DNA of 64,000 nucleotides from Oasisia sp. SBJ-2009 (Eukaryota > Annelida > Polychaeta > Sabellida > Siboglinidae), in NCBI GenBank assembly GCA_964017155.1, contig OZ024862.1:29831158-29895157 (forward strand). The letters run 5' to 3'. Position 1 is the first letter of the stretch. Each line of letters starts with the position of its first letter. The translations under genes were made by a program, and so were the position numbers. Positions 51,477 to 61,910 of the stretch are shown here, one piece after another. The notes below the pieces were generated by a model, which saw nothing but the letters and a program-made list of their open reading frames with translations, was not told the DNA's origin and did no database searches.

Positions 51477-52455
51477 CTGCGGAAAATTGAAGGGATTCTT
51501 TAGTACTTGTACAATTGAATAATAATTATTATTTTACAAAGCGTAATTTCCAATGAAATGCTCAAAGCAAAGACTTCAAGAATTTACTGCTAAAAAGTGA
51601 TGTTTCACTATCCTGCAGTTGTAACGTGACTGTGTGCTAAAGTAATAAGTTAACAAAATAACTATGATAAATAGATAAATACTATTAACTGTACATTAAG
51701 TATACACTAAAACGATAAATAAATTAATAAAATAAATATAATAAAATAAATATAATAAATAGATAAACAACTTATTTGTACATTAAATGCCATGGTCATG
51801 CAATGCAACAATAATAACTAATAACTTAAACTTCCAGCGTAGCAGATATAGAAACACACCATTTAAATCCCTTCATTAAAATAAATGAATAAAACTGTAC
51901 TTAAACAATATTTACATACGTGCAATAATGGGTAAATAAGTAAACTATGAGTTGAGCAGTAAAAGGCTCAAAGAAAGTAAAATATCAGAAGTATTCTGCT
52001 TTGAACATATGCATGTTTAGACTATGTTTGAACACTGACAGGTTTCGACTACACTTTATATATGAATCAGCAACGAATTCCATAGTCGAGGTCCAATCAC
52101 GTTGAAGGAACGATCACCAAAACTAACAAGCTTTATTCGCGGCATTCTCTAATAATTTGCGGGTGATTATAAAAAAAAACCAGATAAGCAACGATTAATT
52201 CGAACGCGGAGTATCAAGTCGAAACATCTAGCTTCAGCTGTGGTTTGTCGGCGTAATTTAGAGACAATCGTTAGCCTACCTGGGCCGGCCGACGATCGCG
52301 TAATAGTCATTGAGAGCTTTTAAGTACTCGCGAAGCTCCTGCGGGTTGTGGAAGGCGACGGGTCTGATGGGAGGACCGTTCATCTCGACCGCACTGACGG
52401 AGTACACACACATCATGACGATGCCACACAGCGCCAAGCATACGACGCCCTTCAT
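51398..52455 (-). CDS. NPF: Neuropeptide F precursor (NPY/NPF family), two coding exons
   Basis: Exon A 52455-52280 and exon B 51476-51398 on the minus strand; together 84 aa. Residues 1-22 (from MKGVVCLALCGIV) form a signal peptide. The mature peptide is residues 23-60: a GPPIRP polyproline start, then QELREYLKALNDYYAIVGRP and RF, followed by G61 (amide donor) and R62 (cleavage). A 38-aa RPRF-amide is the canonical lophotrochozoan NPF. The donor AG|GTAGG splits the codon of the arginine just before the final Phe (phase 2), the intron position conserved in NPY-family genes. The acceptor TTTTCCGCAG|GTTTGG restores Arg-Phe-Gly. Met at 52455 is preferred over 52479 because a CAG acceptor (52470-52467) precedes it, so the upstream Met would be intronic. 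The secreted peptide acts through NPY/NPF-type GPCRs, typically in feeding and reproduction. Confidence 0.93.
51990..52150 (-). pseudogene. LINE tail remnant in the NPF intron
   Basis: The minus strand encodes LVSFGDRSFNVIGPRLWNSL, the F-G-x-R-S-F-x-V-x-G-P-x-L-W-N-S-L signature of CR1/jockey-like LINE C-termini. It lies in sense orientation within the 803-bp intron between the NPF coding exons. Confidence 0.8.
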
Positions 52456-53885
52456 TCTACGCGAGGCTGCAACGAACACATGATCACGTTACAGATCTTA
52501 ACGAAAACGCTGGTATTGAGAGATTTAAACCTAGTATCCCCACTCATATCCATACATATCGAGTAGTAGGCCTTATATGATCTTGTCTGCAACGATCACA
52601 CTGGTGCATGATGTTATGACAGATTGCAACGCACTTTGGTGCATAATGTTTGGTAGCTAGTAAAGAATACACAACAACATGGCGGTATGAATTATTGCAG
52701 TGTATACAGTAGCAGCGAACCCGTAGCGTAGCATATGGCCTCTTGGCATATTTGACAGAACAGACTAGTGTATGATCAACTTATGACAGATAGCAGCGAA
52801 CATATTAGCAAACAATGACCTTCTGACAGATTGAAGCGAACAGGCTAGCTCATAATACATAGTAACAAAAAAACTATCCTTCGTAGTCTTGTGACAGATT
52901 GAAATGATACATTGCTCTTATTACAGATTGTAGCAATCGACATTGTCGTGACCGACCACAACGACCAATTACAATGGACACAACAGTCGTGTGATAGACT
53001 GAAACGACGTAACATATTGCGAGGGCATATATCAGGACAAAAACCACAACTTAATTCAGTTGACGACATACCGTCTAATGCCGATGGACGAAGTAAATAA
53101 TGTAAGTTTCTGAAGCACTCACGGATACGATACTGAACCATTGCGCTACTCATTCTTATGTTATGACGCTACGTTTTGTAAAAGAATTCCCACCCAACAG
53201 GCCTTATAAGACCCCACTCGGCGACATTTCAGAACATAATATTTATTTTCATTGGAGACTTAGTAATCTCTAATCGGCAGAACTAATCGCGATCTATGTA
53301 TTTTACATCATTTTCGTCATAAACCGCAACACATCTGCCCTGTAACAATTGCTTAACACTTTCTCAGAGACAAGAGCTGCTTCTTGATCGGGTGCGTAAA
53401 ACTTGTCACACAAGAAGTCTATTTACGTCGTACAAGAGCAGGCGGAATTATAAATGGACGGACGGCTGTATTTATAATTAACGGAAGCCTAAAAGTAAAA
53501 CTTTGTCCAAATTATCGTTTTAATTTTACAGAAAGCGTAAAACGATTGTTTGTAGTTACGTAGGATGTATGTTATGCTGAATAATAGTATTACAATAACC
53601 TAACATCGCGGTTCACGTGGAATCCTTAACAATGAACCAATTAAGCATTCGACATTGCGTCATTTAAACACAATCTAGTTAAATTAGTCAGAGTGCTCTT
53701 AAGTGCAGCTTCCTACAACACAATATTGGCAAACATAATGATGCTAATACAATATCGTTCGCAATCTCATGCACATGATATATTATTAATAATGATTAAC
53801 CTCACATGAAGAGACGAAATATGAAGAGACGAAATAACTCGTACACTGAGGAAAAAGCGCTTTCGAACCGCACACGTTCGCTTAC
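52456..53885 (-). other. NPF 5' UTR intron (inferred)
   Basis: The acceptor GTTGCAG ends at 52467, leaving 11 nt of leader before the NPF ATG. The matching donor candidate is CAAG|GTAAG at 53886/53885. An intron of about 1.4 kb in the 5' UTR fits NPY/NPF gene structure. No other gene is visible inside. Confidence 0.55.
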
Positions 53886-54420
53886 CTTGATGTATAGGGC
53901 AGCAACAGCAGCAGCAGCAGTAGAGAAGGCAAAGTGTGTCGCGGAGAAACGAAGCTGCGAATGGACGACGACAGAGCGATCTGTCGTAGTTGTACGTCTG
54001 AGAAACCAATCAGACGGCGCGCCGCTCCTTCGTCACTCGGCCAGTCGCCAGTGCCAATCCCTGCGTCATTACGACGTTCTGGCCGTCGTTCGACGCGTCC
54101 CTCCGCGCCCGCTAATAGGACGCATTATCCCGCCCAGAGGGGCATCCCGGTCGGCTCAACGACGTGCCGTCTGGGATGGACACGGCAACGATTGCTACGG
54201 TATCTTCTTCTTGTGGCGCAAAACGGTTACGTCATATTCAGTTATTAGACACGCGTGTTGTCGACGGATCCTGATGGCATGTCGAGCGCATGCGGTCGGT
54301 AACTGTTTGTGTCAACGATAGGCATCAGACGAGCGTTAGGTTTCGGAAGCGCCCACGCAGAGATGGCAACGCTACTACGCTGTCACTTCCGGTCTTCCCG
54401 AAAACATCCCACGTGAACTA
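53886..54420 (-). promoter_or_regulatory. Probable NPF 5' UTR exon and promoter
   Basis: GC- and CpG-rich island in an AT-rich setting. Its left edge is the canonical minus-strand donor CAAG|GTAAG, preceded by a CTG-rich leader. Further upstream on the minus strand are an inverted CCAAT box (gattgg, about 54005) and GC-rich segments. The exon's upstream end is unknown. The 171-codon plus-strand frame here has Arg-rich composition typical of CpG-dense non-coding DNA and is not called a gene. Confidence 0.5.
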
Positions 54421-54652
54421 ACTCCTGCGTCAAACAACCCTCGAAAATCAAACTTCGTTGCCTACAGAAATATATGTTCTCTTTTTTCCTTTATTTTACG
54501 CATTGATTTAAAGATGACGTATCATCATGCGTGCCCAGTACTTCTTCAGCAAAAGAGAAACGAAAACAATTGCTTGAATAATTTGACTGTTAAGAGTCAC
54601 CAGTAAATCCTACCTACTTGTGTGCATTTGTCAATGTGCAAGGCAGGCAGGG
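54421..54652. other. Intergenic, nothing recognised
   Basis: No feature seen. Confidence 0.4.
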
Positions 54653-54842
54653 TTGGGTCAATTCCATTCAGTCAATTCCAATTCCCGCTCCTTGCTATTC
54701 ATTCCTTTATTCAATTTCAATATCAATTCAATTATTTTTAAATTAATGTTTTTTCAATTCTAATTTCAATTTTTTTCAATTCAATCTGTTTCAATTCCAA
54801 TTCCATGTATTCAATTCCAATTCCCGCTCCAATTCCCCATAA
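54653..54842. mobile_element. CAGGGTTGGG-family left-end fragment
   Basis: Begins caggcagggttgggtcaatt and continues as a degenerate CAATTCC array. The start matches the left end of the element at 45328, but no right end or target duplication was found. Confidence 0.5.
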
Positions 54843-56547
54843 CAATAGTTAACCATACAACTATACGATTGATGTACATATAGAAGAGATACAGCGTGTC
54901 GTGCATGATGTATTTATTAATATACACACATAATCACACATTTGGACATACAAGAGACCCTATATTGGATTGGCCGATCAGCTCTAAACAGCAGTTTGGA
55001 CGACGCTATACTCGATTAACCAAGCTCCGTGCGGTGGCAGCACTTTTCAGACCCTCAAAATATCTTCTCGGCGAAGCGACTAGGCCGACGCTTGTGGCTG
55101 GGATTGTTTATAGAACAGTACAGCACAGGCAAACTCCTTTCAGCCTGCGATGCGGTCCCATTTTCTTGAGCGTGTTAGGAACTTATTAGCGCTACTGTTT
55201 TATAGAAAACATCGTAGGTTACAGTCGAATGCAATAGCATTGGCGTGACAATCTATTGTATCTTCAAAAACAAAATACGCTGTTTCTTTATAATGTTTAT
55301 GAAATAGTTCAGACACTCTGTATATGATTATAAAATATTAATATTATTATACGATTTGGATGTGTGGATAGTTCCATAAAGGTAACACCAGAGACATTCG
55401 GAATGTATTTCAAAATTATTTTTCAGATAATCTGACCCCATCATTTGTGGCTTATTTAGAGAAAGGAAGAATTTATTGCTCAAAGCGCTTTACACTTTAT
55501 CTCTTGAATTGAATACTATCTCTGCCTTTCTGGCCAGCATCCAGCCATGCTGTAATTAATGTGCAAAGACTATTCTTACACAATTATATAACTCATAAAT
55601 GGAAAAATGGCAGAACAATTTAGTAGAGACGGCAACTGAGACATAACATTTGGTAAAGTGTATCAAATTCCGGAACATGGAGGAGAATATGTTTAGCAAT
55701 ATATTTGTTATACAATTAATGCTACTATACTGTTGAGCTTATCAATCAATAAAAATAATATGTAGATAAGCATGCACAAAAAAATAGTACTTTATTTCCT
55801 ACTGTCTGTACGCCAACTTTGGGGCAGTGTAACAGTATGTCTCCCCAAGTGTCGAGGTCGACTCTATCTGTGGTTATTGGCTCCCTCGAACCACCGGCTT
55901 CCTTTCTACCAACCAACAAACTAATGATGGTTATTTGTAGTTATTTACTACAATGTGCTTCTTATAGATGACCAAAAGGGCGCCATTGCCACGTTGAGAA
56001 CAGGTGCTCTAAGGTGGCGCCATATTTGTCGCACTGTCATGGGCGATGAACTTGTCATCTTAGACTAATTAATTCGTTTTTGTTGGGAGTTTCGTTAACT
56101 TTTTTGGGATTAAAATTAAAAACGCAGTAAATATATTTAAATGTCATTCGATTCGAAATAATGTTAATGGTCATTTACTGCATAACATTATACCTATATA
56201 AATGTATTTGGTCAAGTAGCGAAACATTAAAATTGGTCCGGTTCGGTGAAAAAATATGTGTATTTTAGAAACGGAGGTAAAATAAAAACACAAAGACAGA
56301 AAACAGAAACACAACAAGTCGTCATTGAACGCAGATGCGCCCATAAGGAGAACACTTGCCTTCATAGCATGTGAACAATGCATTGCGTTAGCGAATTGTC
56401 TGCAGTCACGCTGGGTTCACGATATGCTGGGTTTATGCACGTGGACATTCTTGGAAACTGTCCGAAGACTTGTCCAGGCTGGCTCAAGTCTGCTATGGGG
56501 CCCCTTATAGTAGCTTCGATTGTTGTAGTTTCCGTAACATGATTAAT
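54843..56547. other. Intergenic, with a dispersed repeat at 55440-55600
   Basis: The 55440-55600 segment (gctcaaagcgctttacactt, then agcatccagccatg) belongs to the family seen at 14160-14345. The rest has no recognisable gene. Confidence 0.45.
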
Positions 56548-57270
56548 TTTATAGGGTGGGGTTGTTAGCCCCACGCCCAACCCCCAACCTGGAGGACCAG
56601 GTGCTGGGTTTCGTCTGGTCCCTCCCCTGAGACCTGCCCGGCTTGGTTAAACCGGTCAGGGACTTAAGTCCCCGCCGGTATAGCTGCCACAGTCCCTGAG
56701 ACAAGCAAGCCTCCTCACCACCAACAAGGTACCAGCATAGAGAGGAAGTAACAAACTGTAACAAACAACTTACTTTATATATCCATGTTTAGTAGTACAG
56801 ACTTGGTGATGTTTGACCAAAAAATTAAGGTGACCGTGACAATTCTTTTGTTGTATTTTGATGATGGAAAATATATATGCAATATATGTCAACAACACTG
56901 AGATCGAGAACGTTGACAGCTATCTACATGGGACAGAGATACAGCACCAAAGACAGAAACCAAGACAAGGAGATTCAAAGAAGAATCACGGCCAGATGGA
57001 CAGCAATCGTCAAGCACCGCGACATCGTCAAGGGTAACATTAGAACATGCTTGAAGAGTCAAGTTTACAACTCACGCGTACTTCCAGCAGTGACATACGG
57101 CGCGGAAACATGGGCACTCACCACCCAAGCAAAGAACAAGCTAGCAGCCTCACAAACAAAGATGGAAAGGAGTATGTTAATCATCACATACCGATACAGA
57201 AAAACAAACATCTGGGTAAGAGAAAAGACAAAGGTCACAGACGTCATTGGAAAAGTCAGAAGATGATGGA
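56548..57270 (+). pseudogene. RTE-like LINE, internally deleted
   Basis: The left part (56548-56760, ggtggggttgttagccccac onward) resembles the leader region of RTE-like LINEs. The right part (56877-57266) encodes [41 protein letters not shown] and [12 protein letters not shown], the standard reverse-transcriptase C-terminal half. The middle is missing, and the 3' end is cut by the TA array at 57280. Confidence 0.8.
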
Positions 57271-57276
57271 GGTGGA

Positions 57277-57279
<3 letters not shown>

Positions 57280-57350
<71 letters not shown>

Positions 57351-57364
57351 ACGGAATGCCGTGT

Positions 57365-57450
<86 letters not shown>

Positions 57451-57464
57451 ACACGGCATTCCGT

Positions 57465-57538
<74 letters not shown>

Positions 57539-57560
57539 GGCAACGGATTGCCGTGTTATT
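57280..57560. repeat. (TA)n arrays alternating with inverted 24-bp units
   Basis: Three TA arrays (about 57280-57346, 57366-57446, 57471-57534) are separated and closed by a unit atggcaacggaatgccgtgt plus tatt. Its orientation alternates plus (57345), minus (57447), plus (57537). The unit itself contains the small palindrome acgg-aatg-ccgt. Confidence 0.9.
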
Positions 57561-58236
57561 GTCACTGCGTTAATTAAGTACGCTATTAATAAGACCAGAG
57601 CGGAAAGAGCATAATGTCATACTACATGACGTCGTCAAATTATAGATAGCTATGTAAGCTGAGTATGTGTAAACATCTAATTACAATAGGCATATTAATA
57701 AAAGCAGAAAAGAACCTACATGATGTCATTAACTTAAGGATGTTGATGCACAATCTGTTGACACCACAAATCTCTTTATACATTGTGACGTCGTTGTACG
57801 GCGTAGAAATAAACAAAATTAACAGAACTAGTTGATATGATATAATAAGTAGTAAATATAACAATCAATACACTTTATGATAACTGTTAAATAAAATAAT
57901 TGTGTCATTTTAAAATTGTCCATACGCGTGTTTTTCAACTGTGTTTGGTCATTTTACCTATGTATCAATTTAACACCAAATGCCACCTATCAAAGTAAGA
58001 ACAACACGCTTAAGGGAAGGTAGTTACTTTAATAGTAATAATAATTGTAACACTTCTATAGCACCGTGAAAATTCAACAAACAAAATTATTTAGCGTAAT
58101 TATAAACGGTGACAAGTCATCAGTGATGCATGGAACCGCCGACTATTTATAGTGGAAAAGTAATTTCAAAGAAATAAGTCTTGATTTTTTACGAAAGTTG
58201 GCTATAGTTTCAGAAGAGTAAATTTTAATTGTAATA
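57561..58236. other. Intergenic, nothing recognised
   Basis: AT-rich, no feature seen. Confidence 0.4.
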
Positions 58237-60433
58237 GGGCGTGTAAGTCTCGCGCGCGAAAACGAGGCTGGGGGCAGTTGGGTGCAGGAAGTCCATGTTA
58301 ACATATAGGACTTTGTTTTGTTTTTGGTTGTAATAATCGAACTGTTCCCAAATAGCGCATTTCAGTTATATTGTTCGAAGGATTATTACAAGCAGAAGCA
58401 ATGGAACATTTTGCCGGTGACAATGGTCACGGAAATCATGGATTTTAATCGATTATTATGGTGGTTTCCATGGCATTAGCGGCAAGTACTTGTGTTTGGC
58501 GATCTTGGTCCGTGTATATACCGTTTTTTCGTTTTTCGTTTTCAAATTTGCGAACGAAAAACGGATAACGAATTCCTTTTTCGTTTTTCGTTTTCAAAAG
58601 TGAAGTAAGAAAAACGAAAAACGAATTCGTTTTTCGTTTTCAAAAGTTAAGTAAGAAAAATGAAAAACGAATTCGTTTTTCGTTTTTCGTTTTTGCATTT
58701 AGGATGCTTCGGTCGCACTGCCACTTCGGATGGCCGGTAAAAATTGGTAGTTTCGGCGGGATACTTCGGTCGCACTGGCAGCGTTTTGAAAACAAACTCG
58801 CAGAAATTGCATCGGCGAAGTGGTATATCTATAAGTACCTACAGGTGAATATTGGTCCTTTCGGCGGTTTTTTTCTGTTTCGACAATTTAATAAACTTTA
58901 CTCAACCTTATATATAATAGATCGAAAGACGGATACATCGAGAGTAGATGCGTTTATTTTGTAACTGCAACTATGTGATGCAATAGTTATTTTAAATTTA
59001 GTTTGTAAAATATTTGAAATAGGAGGCCCCTAATATGACTAATAAATAGTCGCTATCTTAGGGGCCAACTTGGGTTTTTAAATTAGCAATTTGTTATGTA
59101 ATTATTGAATTCCATTGACGGACCATTACGGATCGCCCAATTGTATTTAGGAGCATGTATATTCCTGAGTATTGTTTATTAACATTTGCTACTTTATGCA
59201 TATTGTAAGTAGAGGATATGTGTGTTGCTAGAGTTAGTGTTAATTCATTAATATTTTGCATATGTAGTAAATTACAACAGTAGAAATATGTTTGCATCCG
59301 TGTGAAATATGCTGCTTTACATAATGTATCAGTCTTTTTAAAATTGTGATTGGTTATGTTTTGATTAAACAAATATAGGTATTGTTTATTGTGTGAGGCA
59401 TACTATTTTAAATACTCTTTTTTTACAAATGTATAGTATGTCCTGAATGTATGTATTCTGCTTTGTGCTTGTGTGAAATGATTATGCATATTTCTGGTTT
59501 GTGTTATCTGCCAATTTTGAAAGTATGCGGGTAATGTTTTATGTTTATATTTATAATAAAATTATAATATAATTCCAATAAGTTGGTATTCAACTTTTGC
59601 TTAAACATTAATTCTATGTGGGAGCTATATTTATTTGAAAATAATAATTATTCTTACAAGTTTTTATGCAATTTATTTATTCAATTACATTTGTGTCCCT
59701 AAATCAGTAGATTATTAGTGTGAGGCAATATTATAAAATTATAGAGTGACATTTTTATTCTAGTTTGAATAATATGTTACACACGGATGCAAACATACTT
59801 CTACTGTTGTAAATTACTACATATGCAAAATAGTAATGAATTAACACTAACTCTAGCAACACATTAAGCCATAAACGTTATAGTTATAGGTCCAATTGTT
59901 CGAAAACATCTGTTTGCTATTTTATCAATATGTTTAATCCAGTTTAAATGCGAGATTAATGTAAAGCCCAGAATGTTAAACTGGTTAAATCTCTCAATAT
60001 CAACACTGTCAATTGTTAATATTACTTCAACCTATTTATTAGGCATTTGAAAAAAAACTTGTTGTTTTATTAATATTTGAATGATAATGTATAATAATAA
60101 CACAAGTTTTATTTGCAACTCAACTGAGTTGGATTGACATTATACAATAAAATACAATTAACACATCTGTATGTAGTTTTAGCTATATGTTTATTATAGG
60201 TATTTATTAATTAAATATTCAATATTCACTGTGTTTCTGTCATCTGTGAAGGTGTTAATTGTACTTGTATCATCAAGTATCTTGAGCATAAGTTATCTTA
60301 CCTCAAGACCAGTCAGTAGTTGCCCAAACTGAGCATTCAGATCGTCTCAAGATTTGTTTTCTGATGTTGTAGTTCTCTATTGATGTATTTTTTTTTCATG
60401 TTTTGTTTTTTATATCCGGTTTGTCAAGGCTGG

Positions 60434-60980
60434 TTAATTTGAAAAATTGTAATTATACAGGTCTGGGTGACCTCTCCAATCTCTTCGGAGGCGTGACTTT
60501 AGTTCATTAACTGTTCTGGCCTGGACTGTGTCTTCTAAAAGGGAGTTCCACATTTTAACCACTCTGGTCGAGAAGAAGTGGTGTCTGTAGCCAGTTGCCC
60601 TCTGTGTTTGGAGTTTTTCGCTGTGCCCTCTTGTTGTACCACTGGCTTTTTTGAACATCAGCTTTGATGGGCACTGTGGACATCTGCAATCCTGGTTGAC
60701 CGATTTTATTCTTTTGATAATTTTGAATGTCCGGATTATGTCTGTTCTCTGTCTTCTGAAGTTCAAGGTAGGAAGCCGTAATTCTATTAGTCTGTTGTTG
60801 TATGGTAGTCCCTTTGTTTCCGGCACAAGTCGTGTTGCCCGCCGCTGAACTTGTTCAATGAGGTCTCTAATTATGTTATAGTTATGCTGGCTTTTGGAAA
60901 TCATTGATATAATTATAGTAAATAACAATGTCAATATTGATCCTTGGGGGACGCCTCTTTTTATAGGTAAAGTATATCAT
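60434..60980 (-). pseudogene. LINE reverse-transcriptase fragment in the foldback element
   Basis: Minus-strand frame: RT motif GVPQGSIL (about 60945), then LIEQVQRRATRLVPETKGLP, LRLPTLNFRRQRTDII, and FFSTRVVKMWNSL near the end. The segment between the GVPQGSIL box and the C-terminus is too short: the YxDD region is absent, so it is an internally deleted CR1/jockey-like RT. Confidence 0.82.
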
Positions 60981-61489
60981 TGTACCTCTTCTAGTCTTAC
61001 AGACTGCTTACAATTAGTTGAATATTATTGCTGTGAGTTCCATTCCAATGGCTCTTGGCTATCTCACTGATCGGTTTGCGTTAAAAATAGAATGCATGTT
61101 TGTCACACTGGCAACTCCATACATATTCCATTTCAGTTGTTAATAAACAGTCAGGTGACACTGTTTCATATTCTATTGGAAACATGAATAAAAAAGATTA
61201 CAAATAATTAAAAAAATCATTAGGCTTACAGTTAAATCTTTAATTATAATGACATAAGAGTATATGCACTTCATAGACATCCAAAAAGGCATGACTAAAC
61301 GACAGTCCACATTCGACTGGCAAACTGCTCAAACTCATCCACTTCTACATAACAATAATAACAATAATAGTAATAACAATAATAAAAATCTGATTGTCTG
61401 AGATAAAGTCCTTACTATGACTACCACTACCACCACCACACAACTATTTATTAATCTAACCAATCTACCAGCCAAATGCAAACGATCAC

Positions 61490-61910
61490 TCAGCCATATC
61501 TATCATGAAATGTTTGCAAGTGTGTACATCTATCATGAGAAACTGTTAAAATGTGTGTTTTAAAGATCTCTGCACTGCTTGCATTCTGTATACATTCTGG
61601 GATAGTGTCCCAAACTTTTCCAAACTTGTAAGCAAATTTACACTGGCCTAAAGGCAAGTTGTACTTCTTGCCTGGAATATTTGTGCAGTTGCAAGTGAGA
61701 TAGCCAGGACCCATTGGAATGGAGCCCACAGCAATACATCTAGCACAATAATATGCAACTAACTGTAAGCAGTCTGTAAGACTAGAAGAGGTACAATGAT
61801 ATACTTTACCTATAAAACGAGGCGTCCCCAAGGAATCAATTTTAGGGCCACTGATATTGTAATTTACTATAATTATATCAATGATTTCCAAAAGCCAGCA
61901 TAACTTATGC
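61490..61910 (-). pseudogene. Second LINE fragment in the opposite foldback arm
   Basis: Encodes GKKYNLPLGQCKFAYKFGKV, then WDTIPECIQNASSAEIFKTH, a LINE C-terminal tail. The plus strand at about 61825-61905 carries a decayed GVP-x-x-SILGPL box. It is the inverted counterpart of the sequence at 60880-61070, so the RT box exists in both arms. Confidence 0.7.

Noticed and set aside
53806..54321. A 171-codon plus-strand frame
   Set aside because: Arg- and Ser-rich without a domain, in CpG-dense DNA better explained as the NPF promoter and 5' exon on the other strand.
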